Positions 1-6,713 of a DNA stretch of 10,211 nucleotides are shown piece by piece. Source of the DNA: JBDSTW01 sp039914705 (GTDB lineage Bacteria > Pseudomonadota > Gammaproteobacteria > SURF-13); contig JBDSOT010000033.1 of the NCBI GenBank assembly GCA_039914705.1, forward strand, positions 1-10,211, in the 5' to 3' direction. Position 1 is the first letter of the stretch. The number at the start of each line of letters is the position of its first letter. The translations under genes were made by a program, and so were the position numbers. The notes under the pieces were generated by a model. It was given only the letters and a program-made list of their open reading frames with translations, ran no database searches and had not been told where the DNA came from.

Positions 1-1
1 G

Positions 2-94
2 ATTGATGAGCTTGATAAAGTCAGGGGTTTTACGAAAAAAGGTATTGATGGACTGCGCGACCAAGTAACTCTTGGCGATGAGGTTTCGAAGTAA
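2..94 (+). CDS. 3' end of an unrecognised protein gene (partial)
   Basis: An open frame enters from the left edge and ends at TAA (92-94), giving the last 30 residues of a protein, beginning IDELDKVRGF and ending LGDEVSK. The tail is charged and probably helical, with no cysteine and no membrane segment. I do not recognise the family. It is taken as a real gene end because the frame runs from the window edge to a stop that lies 21 bases before a strong hairpin terminator in the same orientation. It converges with the msrB-msrA genes on the other strand. Identification needs the upstream sequence. Confidence 0.55.
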   Translation: MDELDKVRGFTKKGIDGLRDQVTLGDEVSK

Positions 95-115
95 ACTTAA
101 AATAGTGCTGAAAAT

Positions 116-146
116 AAAAGCCTACCGTCACAAGGTAGGCTTTTTT
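116..146. terminator. Bidirectional Rho-independent terminator
   Basis: An 11-bp perfect stem pairs 116-126 (AAAAGCCTACC) with 134-144 (GGTAGGCTTTT) around a 7-base loop (GTCACAA). Six T (141-146) follow on the plus strand. The A run at 116-119, interrupted by one T and continuing upstream, provides a T-rich tail on the minus strand. It lies between the plus-strand gene ending at 94 and the minus-strand msrA ending at 157, so it can end both transcripts. Confidence 0.9.
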
Positions 147-156
147 ATGTCCGGCG

Positions 157-630
157 TTAACTCAAAGAGCAATGCGCCAGCCCGCGCTTTTCCAGATACT
201 GCTGGTGATAATCTTCTGCCGCATAGAAATCCGATGCGGGAGTAATCTCCGTAACAATCGGGTTCCTGTATTTACCACTGTTCTGAAGCTTCTCCTTCGA
301 GGCAATGGCAGTGGCTTGTTGCTCTGCATTATGAAAAAAAATTGCAGACCGGTATTGTGTGCCGATGTCGGGGCCTTGCCGGTTAAGCGTCGTGGGATTG
401 TGGTTATCCCAGAACACATTCAGCAGATCGTCGTATGCAACTTGTGCAGGGTCGTATTCAACTTGCACGACCTCGGCGTGGCCGGTTCGCCCGGTACAGA
501 CATCCTGATAAGTCGGACTTTTGTAGGTTCCGCCCAGATATCCAACACTGGTCGAGCGTACACCTGTAATTTTACGAAAGGCGGCCTCTACTCCCCAGAA
601 GCATCCTGCGCCGAATGTGGCTTTTTGCAT
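157..630 (-). CDS. msrA: Peptide-methionine (S)-S-oxide reductase MsrA
   Basis: This 157-residue enzyme reduces the S epimer of methionine sulfoxide, free or in proteins, using thioredoxin. The family signature GCFWGVE is at residues 9-15, with C10 as the catalytic cysteine. Other conserved blocks are VGYLGG (29-34), HAEVVQVEYDP (51-61), FWDNHNPTT (73-81), GTQYRSAIF (90-98) and AEDYHQQYLEKRG (128-140). C154 near the C-terminus is the likely recycling cysteine, in the place where many MsrA proteins carry a Tyr-Cys-Gly tail. There is no signal peptide, and an in-frame TAA nine bases before the ATG rules out an upstream extension, so the protein is cytoplasmic. The ribosome site is weak (GGA, nine bases upstream). 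The gene follows msrB after 25 bases and is probably cotranscribed with it. Length fits compact MsrA proteins. The family call is secure. Confidence 0.96.
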   Translation of the reverse strand: MQKATFGAGCFWGVEAAFRKITGVRSTSVGYLGGTYKSPTYQDVCTGRTGHAEVVQVEYDPAQVAYDDLLNVFWDNHNPTTLNRQGPDIGTQYRSAIFFHNAEQQATAIASKEKLQNSGKYRNPIVTEITPASDFYAAEDYHQQYLEKRGLAHCSLS

Positions 631-655
631 GATGATTTATCCGCAATCTCAAGCT

Positions 656-1162
656 TTAAGCAGCAACAAACTTCAAGGCAACGCCGTTATTGCAGTAGCG
701 CTTACCGGTTGGCTTTGGGCCGTCGTTGAAGATGTGTCCTTGATGGCCGCCGCATCGCGCGCAATGATATTCGGTGCGCGGAAAGATTATTTTGTAATCG
801 GTCTTGGTTTCAACGTGATCACCGATGGCAGTAAAGAAACTGGGCCAGCCGGTGCCGCTGTCGAATTTCATGTCAGAGGTAAACAGCGGCAATGTACATC
901 CGGCACAGACAAATTCGCCTTTGTGTTTTTCCTCATTCAATGCGCTGGTGAATGGGCGTTCCGTGCCTTCCTCTCGCAATACATCATATTGCTCTGGGGT
1001 TAACTCCCGTTTCCATTCTTCTTTGGACTTCTGTATTTTTTCAACCGATGCTGATACAGCTTGTGTAGTTGACATAGGCTTGGTCTCTCCAAAAACCTTA
1101 GATGCGGAAAAGGTAGGCAGGGCAAGGCTAAGTGAGGTGATCAGGAAGCGACGTCTGTTCAA
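656..1162 (-). CDS. msrB: Peptide-methionine (R)-S-oxide reductase MsrB, Tat-exported
   Basis: This 168-residue enzyme reduces the R epimer of methionine sulfoxide in proteins. The MsrB domain spans about residues 48-165: TPEQYDVLREEGTERPF, two zinc CxxC pairs (C86/C89 and C134/C137), GTGWPSFF (103-110), GGHQGHIFNDGP, and RYCNNG with catalytic C157. The N-terminus MNRRRFLITS followed by a hydrophobic stretch to about residue 20 looks like a twin-arginine (Tat) signal, so the folded zinc protein is probably exported to the periplasm. The start is TTG (1160-1162), chosen because GGAGG lies seven bases upstream and because it places the signal at the very N-terminus. The gene heads a two-gene unit with msrA. 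The mismatch in location with cytoplasmic MsrA is notable. Family call secure; export inferred from the motif. Confidence 0.95.
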   Translation of the reverse strand: MNRRRFLITSLSLALPTFSASKVFGETKPMSTTQAVSASVEKIQKSKEEWKRELTPEQYDVLREEGTERPFTSALNEEKHKGEFVCAGCTLPLFTSDMKFDSGTGWPSFFTAIGDHVETKTDYKIIFPRTEYHCARCGGHQGHIFNDGPKPTGKRYCNNGVALKFVAA

Positions 1163-1169
1163 AGATAAA

Positions 1170-1174
1170 CCTCC
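1170..1174 (-). promoter_or_regulatory. Shine-Dalgarno site that fixes the TTG start of msrB
   Basis: The minus strand reads GGAGG, then seven bases (TTTATCT), then TTG. The spacing is ideal for TTG at 1160-1162. An ATG at 1174-1176 touches this site but is in another frame and reads only five codons (MEVYL) before a TGA that overlaps the TTG, so it is not the msrB start. Confidence 0.75.
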
Positions 1175-1208
1175 ATGCGGTTACCATACATTAGTCCATT
1201 TTCAGGAT

Positions 1209-1227
1209 AAAAAGTTTCACCTGAAAC
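1209..1227 (-). terminator. Possible weak terminator after the M48 peptidase gene
   Basis: On the minus strand, GTTTC-AGGT-GAAAC (1227-1214) forms a 5-bp stem with a 4-base loop, followed by TTTTT (1213-1209). It starts 54 bases after the M48 stop. An alternative longer pairing, TTTCAGG (1200-1206) with CCTGAAA (1220-1226), overlaps it. The stem is short and AT-rich, so it may be only a partial terminator or part of the msrB leader. Confidence 0.3.
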
Positions 1228-1280
1228 CGGGCTATCGTACGGTGCGACTAACAAGTGAATGTGTCGCGCCGTAGCGTAGT

Positions 1281-2060
1281 TTATCTGCCGCAGTTGGGCC
1301 GAGCGCCGCTGGCGCGGGCCTGTTCGTAGAGTTGTAAGGATTGCGGCATACGCGCGCTGAGGTCGCCGATGCGCGTTGAACCGGAGGGGTGGGTGGATAA
1401 AAATTCCGGTGGGGTGTTGCCCCCTGCGCGTGCCATGTTCTGCCATAACTGAATGCTGGCACGTGGATCGAAACCGGCGCGCGCCATCAGATCGAGTCCA
1501 ATCAGGTCAGCCTCGCTTTCCTGGGCACGACCGTAGGGCAGTAATATTCCGTATTGAGCACCGGCACCGAGCAAGCTGGCGATGGCCTGGCCGTTTTGCC
1601 CGCCGCCCAGTAAAGCACCGATTAGTTGCGTGCCGGTCTGCGTGGCATATTGAGTTGAGATGCGCTCATTGGCGTGGCCAGCCGATACATGCGCGACTTC
1701 GTGAGCGATGACAGTTGCCAGTTGGTCCTGATTTTCGGCCAGATTCAGCATGCCCGTATTAACGCCGATTTTGCCGCCGGGCAGAGCGAAGGCATTGGCC
1801 GTTTTATTCTGGAATATGTTCACCTCCCACTGGCCGCGACTGACCTGGCGTGTGATTGCGTCGGCGATGCAGTTCACATAATTAACCGCGCCCGGGTCAC
1901 GCACAATCGGGGTTTTCCGTTTTAACTGATCATAAGCCGTGGCACCCATTTGAGCCACCTGGTCTTCGGGCAGTAAACGTAATTGTTGGCGTCCAAGCGG
2001 TGAGGTTTCGCAGGCGGCCAGCAAGCTGATAATACAGACGGTAATAATTCGATAGAACAT
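1281..2060 (-). CDS. M48-family zinc metalloprotease, lipoprotein (LoiP/YcaL-like)
   Basis: This 259-residue envelope protease begins with a lipoprotein signal peptide: a short hydrophobic run (residues 5-16) ending in the lipobox LAAC, with C17 as the lipidated cysteine. The mature part is a single M48 peptidase domain. HEVAH (120-124) supplies two zinc ligands and the general base, and E181 in ESEAD (181-185) is the expected third ligand. The block TGMLNLAENQDQLATVIAHEVAH (from 102) is typical of the family. There are no TPR repeats after the domain, so it resembles E. coli LoiP or YcaL more than BepA. A role in turnover of misfolded outer-membrane or periplasmic proteins is inferred from those relatives. 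AGGGAG sits seven bases before the ATG. The gene lies alone between gaps of 140 and 118 bases, in the same direction as its neighbours. Confidence 0.92.
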   Translation of the reverse strand: MFYRIITVCIISLLAACETSPLGRQQLRLLPEDQVAQMGATAYDQLKRKTPIVRDPGAVNYVNCIADAITRQVSRGQWEVNIFQNKTANAFALPGGKIGVNTGMLNLAENQDQLATVIAHEVAHVSAGHANERISTQYATQTGTQLIGALLGGGQNGQAIASLLGAGAQYGILLPYGRAQESEADLIGLDLMARAGFDPRASIQLWQNMARAGGNTPPEFLSTHPSGSTRIGDLSARMPQSLQLYEQARASGARPNCGR

Positions 2061-2170
2061 GGTTCGACTCCCTTCGGTAGATTTAGCGTGGTTTCCCTGT
2101 CTTTAGTTCAAGCCATTCTGCTGTGTGTGCATTGAACACTATGGTAGACCTAATCAATAATCCGGGCCAT

Positions 2171-2189
2171 AGCCAATAATCTATTGGCT
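2171..2189. repeat. Perfect hairpin after the DUF1624 gene
   Basis: AGCCAATA (2171-2178) and TATTGGCT (2182-2189) are exact inverted repeats around a 3-base loop (ATC). The hairpin begins 11 bases after the minus-strand stop at 2201. No T run follows on either strand, so it is not a classical terminator. It could stabilise a 3' end or be a protein-binding site upstream of the M48 gene. Confidence 0.55.
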
Positions 2190-2200
2190 GCGACAGTGCT

Positions 2201-2944
2201 TCACGCTGCAAGTGTCAGATACAAAATTCCCAGTAATAGAGGTTGATGGAGCAGGTAAATCAACAGACTGTGTCGTCCCGCAGCACTCAAAATTTTTCCA
2301 GGCAGCCGCACGGGTTGCCAACGCGCGAGGGTGGGAAGCTGCGCGCGTGCATAGATCGCCTTGCCCAGAAATAGCCCAATTAACACCACGCCGAACCACG
2401 GCAGCAGCGGCACATAATCCTCGGTGATGGGTTTGTAAGTCATCAGCCCGAACCATTGAAGCCAGGGGTGGTTGAAGTACTCATGTTGATAGACCAGGCC
2501 GAAGACCAACAAGCCGATACCGATGAAAAGATTGCTCCAGTACAGCCGTATGAAGGGTAGAGAAATGACGCTGGCCAGCACGATGAAGTGCAGCACGCCG
2601 AAAAAAATCACGCTCTCCGGAAATAAAAAATAACTGCTGAGACTTACCAGCGCAGCGGCGGCCAGCAATATCCCCAGCCTGCGGAAATAGGGACGCCACT
2701 TTATAGGGGGCCGTGTGGCGAGCATTAGACTCATGCCCATCACCCCGAGAAACAGGGTCACGATCATGCTGCGCAATCCCAACCAGAACGGGCTGTGATT
2801 AAAATCCGCAGACAGCACGCCGAAGTAGGCAAGATCGAAGCAGAAGTGATAGATGATCATGAAGGCAATCGCCAGTCCGCGTAGCGCATCCAGTGAAGGG
2901 TAACGTTGCGCCACCTGAATTTTTGGGGTTTGACCTTTTTTCAT
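2201..2944 (-). CDS. DUF1624 / heparan-alpha-glucosaminide N-acetyltransferase-like membrane protein
   Basis: This is a 247-residue polytopic membrane protein. RYPSLDALRGLAIAFMIIYH (14-33) is the hallmark start of the DUF1624/HGSNAT catalytic family, whose eukaryotic member moves acetyl groups across a membrane. I count about seven hydrophobic helices, near 21-41, 54-75, 90-107, 112-131, 138-152, 178-194 and 224-246. Conserved-looking histidines are H33 (IYHF), H119 (VLHF) and H225/H233 (GRHSLLIYLLHQP). The length of about 250 is normal for the bacterial family. Its bacterial substrate is unknown to me, so no acceptor is proposed. The ATG overlaps the stop of the aminopeptidase gene (ATGA, 2941-2944) and has no clear ribosome site, so translation is probably coupled to it. 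Family call firm; activity inferred. Confidence 0.88.
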   Translation of the reverse strand: MKKGQTPKIQVAQRYPSLDALRGLAIAFMIIYHFCFDLAYFGVLSADFNHSPFWLGLRSMIVTLFLGVMGMSLMLATRPPIKWRPYFRRLGILLAAAALVSLSSYFLFPESVIFFGVLHFIVLASVISLPFIRLYWSNLFIGIGLLVFGLVYQHEYFNHPWLQWFGLMTYKPITEDYVPLLPWFGVVLIGLFLGKAIYARAQLPTLARWQPVRLPGKILSAAGRHSLLIYLLHQPLLLGILYLTLAA

Positions 2945-4452
2945 GGCCGCGAAGTCGAGGTTTTTTGCAGCACCTGTTGATCGAGTAATAAATTCAAGGT
3001 GAAGCGCACGCCCACGGCTGTGATGTCCGTTGGAATATGTGCCAGCCCGCCCTTGTGGTTTCCGCTGGCTAAGTCAATGTGTATCCATGGAATATCTTTC
3101 TCGACAAAGCGATCGAGAAAGCGCGCCGCCTGAATGTGATCAGGGCCGCTTTCAAGCGAGCATTGCTTGATGTCGGCAATCTCGCTGTCGAGGTCTGCGT
3201 CGTAATCCGCGTCATGCGGGAATGGCCACATACGCTCGCCGCTTGCCTGTCCCGCCAGCGTTATTACCGGCATGAGTTCGTTGCGGTTGGTGAAGGCTCC
3301 GCTGTAGCGGGTGCCGAGCGCGGCAACGCAGCTTCCCGTCAAGGTCGCGTAGTCTACAATCAGCGACGGTTTCTCCTTGGAGGCCAGCGCAAGAGTGTCG
3401 GCCAGCACCATGCGGCCTTCCGCATCCGTGTGCATAATTTCAATGGTTACGCCGTTGCTCGCCGTGACCACATCGTTTTGCTTGTAGGAATTGGGGCCGA
3501 TGTGATTCTGCGCGAGGGCCAGCCAGCAGTCCACCGGAAAATCGACCTGCAAGCGGCTCAGTGCGAGCAAGGTGCCGAGCGCTACGGCGCTGCCTTCCAT
3601 ATCTTCATGCATACCGTACATGTTTTTAGGCGGTTTGAGATTGGTGCCGCCGGTGTCATAGCAGATACCTTTGCCGACCAGGGCCACGGCGGGTTTAGAG
3701 GAGCGCGGTTTGGGTTCGTAGCGCAGATGCACAATGCCGGCATCCGGCACCGGGCTGCCCTGACACACGGCGAGAAAGGCACCCGCCTGCTTGCGCTTGA
3801 GTTTCGTGATGTCTAAAAAATCCATGTGCCAGCCGTGTTCCTTGGCAAGCACGGCGATGCGTGCGCGATACTGCGTGGGTGTTAACTCATTGGGCGGCAG
3901 GGCGGTTAAATGGCGCGCGAGATTATTACCCTCCGCCTCGGCGAAGCTGCGGTGGAAATCCGGCTTATCCTTGAGACCAAAAATAGAAATAGCGCCCAGC
4001 CGTTTGGATTCATCTTTCTTGCTCTTAAAATGAGGCAGAGCATAGGCACCCGCGAGTAGTGCGGCGACCAGGGCCTCGGCCACGCGCGCGGCAAGCGCCG
4101 GCCCCAGGCCGGGCATGCACAGCGCAATGAGAGAAGGTTGCTGGGTAAAATGTGGTTGAGATAATTTGCGCGCCAGCGTGAGTAGTTCAAACGAACTGAT
4201 GTCCGGTTTGACTGTGGCCAGTGTGACCTGCGTGCCGATGTTGTTGGGCAGCCCGGTCACCAAGGGCGTGGTCGAGAGGTCTTTTTTTTGCCCGCGCTTG
4301 ACGCGCTGCAGAAGGATGTCGCCGTACGGGAAGCTGCGCCAAATCCGGGGAGCAGGCGCATCAGCCGGCACGATGATCAGATGACCGAGCTTATCGACCT
4401 GGTCAACATTGAGCGTATGCGGGTAGTGTTTAAGCTTGATGGAGGGGTTCAT
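2941..4452 (-). CDS. M17-family leucyl aminopeptidase
   Basis: This is a 503-residue cytosolic di-metal aminopeptidase that removes N-terminal residues from peptides. Numbering from the chosen start, the N-terminal domain covers about 1-170 and the catalytic domain about 175-495. Metal ligands expected from E. coli PepA are all present: K261 (VGKG), D266 (YDTGG), D284 (HEDMEGS), D343 and E345 (TDAEGR). The active-site pair K273 (NLKP) and R347 is also kept. The usual NTDAEGR reads HTDAEGR here. Start choice: the longest frame begins at TTG 4588-4590 and would overlap divergent pdhA. ATGs also occur at 4573-4575, 4507-4509 and 4450-4452. I chose 4452 because AAAGG lies upstream, the length suits the family, and it leaves room for divergent promoters. 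The stop overlaps the DUF1624 start. Family secure, start uncertain. Confidence 0.87.
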   Translation of the reverse strand: MNPSIKLKHYPHTLNVDQVDKLGHLIIVPADAPAPRIWRSFPYGDILLQRVKRGQKKDLSTTPLVTGLPNNIGTQVTLATVKPDISSFELLTLARKLSQPHFTQQPSLIALCMPGLGPALAARVAEALVAALLAGAYALPHFKSKKDESKRLGAISIFGLKDKPDFHRSFAEAEGNNLARHLTALPPNELTPTQYRARIAVLAKEHGWHMDFLDITKLKRKQAGAFLAVCQGSPVPDAGIVHLRYEPKPRSSKPAVALVGKGICYDTGGTNLKPPKNMYGMHEDMEGSAVALGTLLALSRLQVDFPVDCWLALAQNHIGPNSYKQNDVVTASNGVTIEIMHTDAEGRMVLADTLALASKEKPSLIVDYATLTGSCVAALGTRYSGAFTNRNELMPVITLAGQASGERMWPFPHDADYDADLDSEIADIKQCSLESGPDHIQAARFLDRFVEKDIPWIHIDLASGNHKGGLAHIPTDITAVGVRFTLNLLLDQQVLQKTSTSRP

Positions 4453-4467
4453 GAAGATGCCTTTGCC

Positions 4468-4496
4468 TTGACCTGCTTGAGCAAAAACCCGATCAT
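4468..4496 (+). promoter_or_regulatory. Candidate sigma70 promoter for the PDH genes
   Basis: TTGACC (4468-4473, five of six matches to the -35 consensus) and GATCAT (4491-4496, four of six to the -10) are separated by exactly 17 bp. This would start transcription near 4503 and leave a leader of about 70 bases before the pdhA ATG. On the other strand TATGAT (4497-4492) overlaps the -10, but I see no good partner -35 for it. The call depends on the aminopeptidase starting at 4452 or close to it. Confidence 0.35.
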
Positions 4497-4573
4497 AGCG
4501 CGCTTGCATCTTTTCAGGTAGCGGGTCGTGTGCCTGAATATCAACAGAATTATTAGAGTGGGGAAGGAGTTGC

Positions 4574-5575
4574 ATGAACGACGCTGACAAAAAACGGCTG
4601 TTGCGCGAGATGCTGTTTGCGCGCCGCTTCGAGGAGCGCTGTTACGAAGCCTATGTGGAGCGCAAGATTGGGGGCTTTTTGCACCTTTATCCGGGCCAGG
4701 AAGCCTGTGCGCACGGTGTGCTGGAGGCCGCGCGGCCGGGCCACGATTATGTGATCACCGGTTATCGCGACCATGTACATGCCTTGAAATGCGGCGCCGA
4801 CCCCAAGGCTTTGATGGCCGAGTTGTTCGGCAAGGTCACGGGTACCTGTAAGGGATTCGGCGGCTCCATGCACATTTTCGACGTTAAGCATCACTTCATG
4901 GGCGGCTATTCACTGGTCGGCGGCCCGTTTCCGTTGGCTGCGGGCATCGCCAAGGGTATCAAGATGAAGGGCGGTGATGAAATTTCCATCTGCTTTTTGG
5001 GCGATGCCGCGAATAATCAGGGCACCTTCCATGAAACCCTGAATATGGCCAAGCTGTGGAACCTGCCCGTGCTGTTCATCTGCGAAAATAATCTGTACGG
5101 CATCGGCACGCGCATCGATCGCTCCACCGCCGTTGTCGAACAATACAAACGCGTCAGTGCCTACAATATCCCCTCTGCGCAGGCCGACGGTCAGGACATC
5201 GACGTGGTTTACAAGGCCGCAAAGATTGCCGTAGATCATGTGCGCTCCGGCAAGGGCCCGTATTTTCTGGAACTGCTCACCTATCGGTATCGTGGTCACT
5301 CCATGTCCGACTCCAACGCCTACCGCGTGAAAGAAGAAGAGCGCGAATGGGGCTCGCGCGACCCGATTATTATTTTGCGCGACCGTTTGATTGCTGCCAA
5401 GCAATATACCGAACAACAATATAAAGACCTGGATGCCGAGATCATCAAACAGATTGAAGACGAAGTAATCAAGTTTGCCGAGGAATCGCCCGAGCCACCA
5501 CTGAGCGATTTGCAAAAATACGTGCTCGCCGAAAATGATCCTTACGTGCTGGGCAATACGGCGGGTGCGCGCTGA
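4574..5575 (+). CDS. pdhA: Pyruvate dehydrogenase (2-oxoacid dehydrogenase) E1 component, alpha subunit
   Basis: This 333-residue subunit, with E1 beta, forms the thiamine-diphosphate-dependent decarboxylase that acylates the lipoyl arms of E2. The ThDP-binding motif runs from GDAAN (143-147) to ENN (171-173). Other E1 alpha features are YPGQEA (39-44), GYRDH (63-67), GGSMH (96-100), and the active-site loop YRYRGHSMSD (237-246), which holds the serines phosphorylated in mitochondrial enzymes. AAGGAG lies four bases upstream of the ATG. The start lies in a CATG shared with a possible, less likely, aminopeptidase ATG on the other strand. The stop overlaps the E1 beta start by one base, so the two are translationally linked. 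The E2-E3 gene downstream supports a complete complex. Pyruvate is the likely substrate, but a branched-chain or acetoin dehydrogenase cannot be excluded by motifs alone. Confidence 0.93.
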   Translation: MNDADKKRLLREMLFARRFEERCYEAYVERKIGGFLHLYPGQEACAHGVLEAARPGHDYVITGYRDHVHALKCGADPKALMAELFGKVTGTCKGFGGSMHIFDVKHHFMGGYSLVGGPFPLAAGIAKGIKMKGGDEISICFLGDAANNQGTFHETLNMAKLWNLPVLFICENNLYGIGTRIDRSTAVVEQYKRVSAYNIPSAQADGQDIDVVYKAAKIAVDHVRSGKGPYFLELLTYRYRGHSMSDSNAYRVKEEEREWGSRDPIIILRDRLIAAKQYTEQQYKDLDAEIIKQIEDEVIKFAEESPEPPLSDLQKYVLAENDPYVLGNTAGAR

Positions 5576-6561
5576 TGGCCCAGATCATGTTTTGGGAAGC
5601 GGTGCTGCGTGCGCACGATGAGGAAATGGCGCGCGATCCGCTGGTCATCGCGATGGGCGAGGACATCGGCGTAGTGGGTGGAACCTACAAGGCAACGCAG
5701 GGACTGTACGACAAATACGGCCCCGAGCGTGTCATGGATACGCCGATCTCCGAGAACGGTTACACGGGCATCGGCATCGGCGCATCCTTCGTTGGCATAC
5801 GCCCCATTATCGAGATCATGTCGGTCAATTTCGCCTGGCTCGCGCTGGATCAGATCGCCAACTCCGCCGCCAAGGTACGCTATATGTCCGGCGGTCAATT
5901 ATCCGCGCCGGTAGTGATACGCTCACCCGGCGGCACCGCCCATCAATTAGGTGCGCAGCATTCCGGGCGCATGGAAAAGGTGTTCATGGGCATCTGCGGA
6001 CTTCGCGTAGTGACGCCGTCCAATCCGCGTCAGGCCTATGGTTTATTGAAGTCGGCCGTGCGCTGCAACGATCCGGTGTTTATCAACGAACACGAGCTGA
6101 TGTACAACATGAAGGGCGAGGTGCCGGACGGCGAATATTTCCATCCACTGGAAGGCTCCGAGATCGCGCGTGCGGGCACGGATGTGACCTTGTTCGGCTA
6201 CAACATTTCCGTGCACTGGTGCCTGCAGGCGGCGCAGATTCTTTCCGAACAGCACGGCATTGAGGCCGAGGTGGTTGATTTATTTGCCTTGAGTCCCCTC
6301 GATCGCGAGGGCATTCGCGCCTCGGTGAGCAAGACGCATAGAGCGGTCATCGTCGAAGAGGCCGAGGCGCCGGTCGGCGTGGGCTCAGAGGTCATGGCGA
6401 TTATTAACGAAGAATGTTTTTTCGAACTCGATGCTGCGCCGGTGCGTGTCTCGGCCGTGAATACGCCGATTCCGTTTAACCATACACTGGAAAAGGCGGC
6501 GATACCGGATGCTAAGAAGGTTGTTGCGGCGGTGCTGGGGATGTTTGGTAAATTGCCTTAA
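5575..6561 (+). CDS. pdhB: Pyruvate dehydrogenase (2-oxoacid dehydrogenase) E1 component, beta subunit
   Basis: This 328-residue transketolase-like partner of E1 alpha has an N-terminal pyrimidine-binding domain (about 1-180) and a C-terminal transketolase domain (about 200-325). GEDIGVVGGTYKATQGLYDKYG (28-49) and DTPISENGYTG (55-65) mark the family. E60 is the expected residue activating the ThDP aminopyrimidine ring, and H129 in QLGAQHSGRMEK is the conserved active-site histidine. The GGTYK block and the SPGGTAHQLGAQHS block recall the cyanobacterial/plastid branch of E1 beta, by memory of those sequences. The ATG overlaps the E1 alpha stop (TGATG, 5573-5577). No strong ribosome site is visible, which fits coupled translation. 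It is followed by a 152-bp gap holding a palindromic repeat before the E2-E3 gene. Length is normal. Confidence 0.94.
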   Translation: MAQIMFWEAVLRAHDEEMARDPLVIAMGEDIGVVGGTYKATQGLYDKYGPERVMDTPISENGYTGIGIGASFVGIRPIIEIMSVNFAWLALDQIANSAAKVRYMSGGQLSAPVVIRSPGGTAHQLGAQHSGRMEKVFMGICGLRVVTPSNPRQAYGLLKSAVRCNDPVFINEHELMYNMKGEVPDGEYFHPLEGSEIARAGTDVTLFGYNISVHWCLQAAQILSEQHGIEAEVVDLFALSPLDREGIRASVSKTHRAVIVEEAEAPVGVGSEVMAIINEECFFELDAAPVRVSAVNTPIPFNHTLEKAAIPDAKKVVAAVLGMFGKLP

Positions 6562-6590
6562 CTCAAGAATATAATCTGGAGCCTAAAATG

Positions 6591-6661
6591 CCGTCATCCT
6601 CGCGAAAGCGGGGATCCAGATTGTTGAGCGAAATGGATTCCCGCGTGCGCGGGAATGACGG
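6591..6661. repeat. Palindromic extragenic repeat ('CGTCATTCCCGCG' type), possible small MITE
   Basis: A 71-bp imperfect palindrome has 28-bp arms, 6591-6618 and 6634-6661, around a 15-base centre. Both arms run from CCGTCAT at the outside to ATCCA at the inside in inverted orientation, with a few mismatches. Each arm also folds alone: CGCGAAAGCG in the left, CCCGCGTGCGCGGG in the right. This is a dispersed repeat type I know from many proteobacterial genomes. It sits between pdhB and the E2-E3 gene, where it could attenuate or stabilise the transcript. No open frame lies in the gap. Confidence 0.85.
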
Positions 6662-6713
6662 ATACGGGTAGCGGCCCTCATTTAACCTAGCTGTTCTACT
6701 TGATAGAGTAATT

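Noticed and set aside
172..1274. Plus-strand open frames opposite msrA and msrB (up to 185 codons)
   Set aside because: They mirror well-identified genes on the other strand, show no family motif, and have no convincing ribosome sites.
2061..2170. Sigma70 promoter for the M48 gene
   Set aside because: Candidate -35 boxes such as TTGAAC and TTGATT lack a good -10 at 16-18 bp spacing, so no promoter is called.
3079..3816. 245-codon plus-strand open frame opposite the aminopeptidase
   Set aside because: It lies entirely within the catalytic domain coding region, where all M17 metal ligands are read on the minus strand. Its translation is arginine/alanine/histidine-rich with no recognisable domain.
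4910..5515. 201-codon minus-strand open frame opposite pdhA
   Set aside because: It is a shadow of the strongly conserved E1 alpha gene and its product matches nothing I recognise.
6591..6661. CRISPR-like or terminator reading of the palindrome
   Set aside because: There is a single inverted unit, not regularly spaced direct repeats, and no T run follows either arm.
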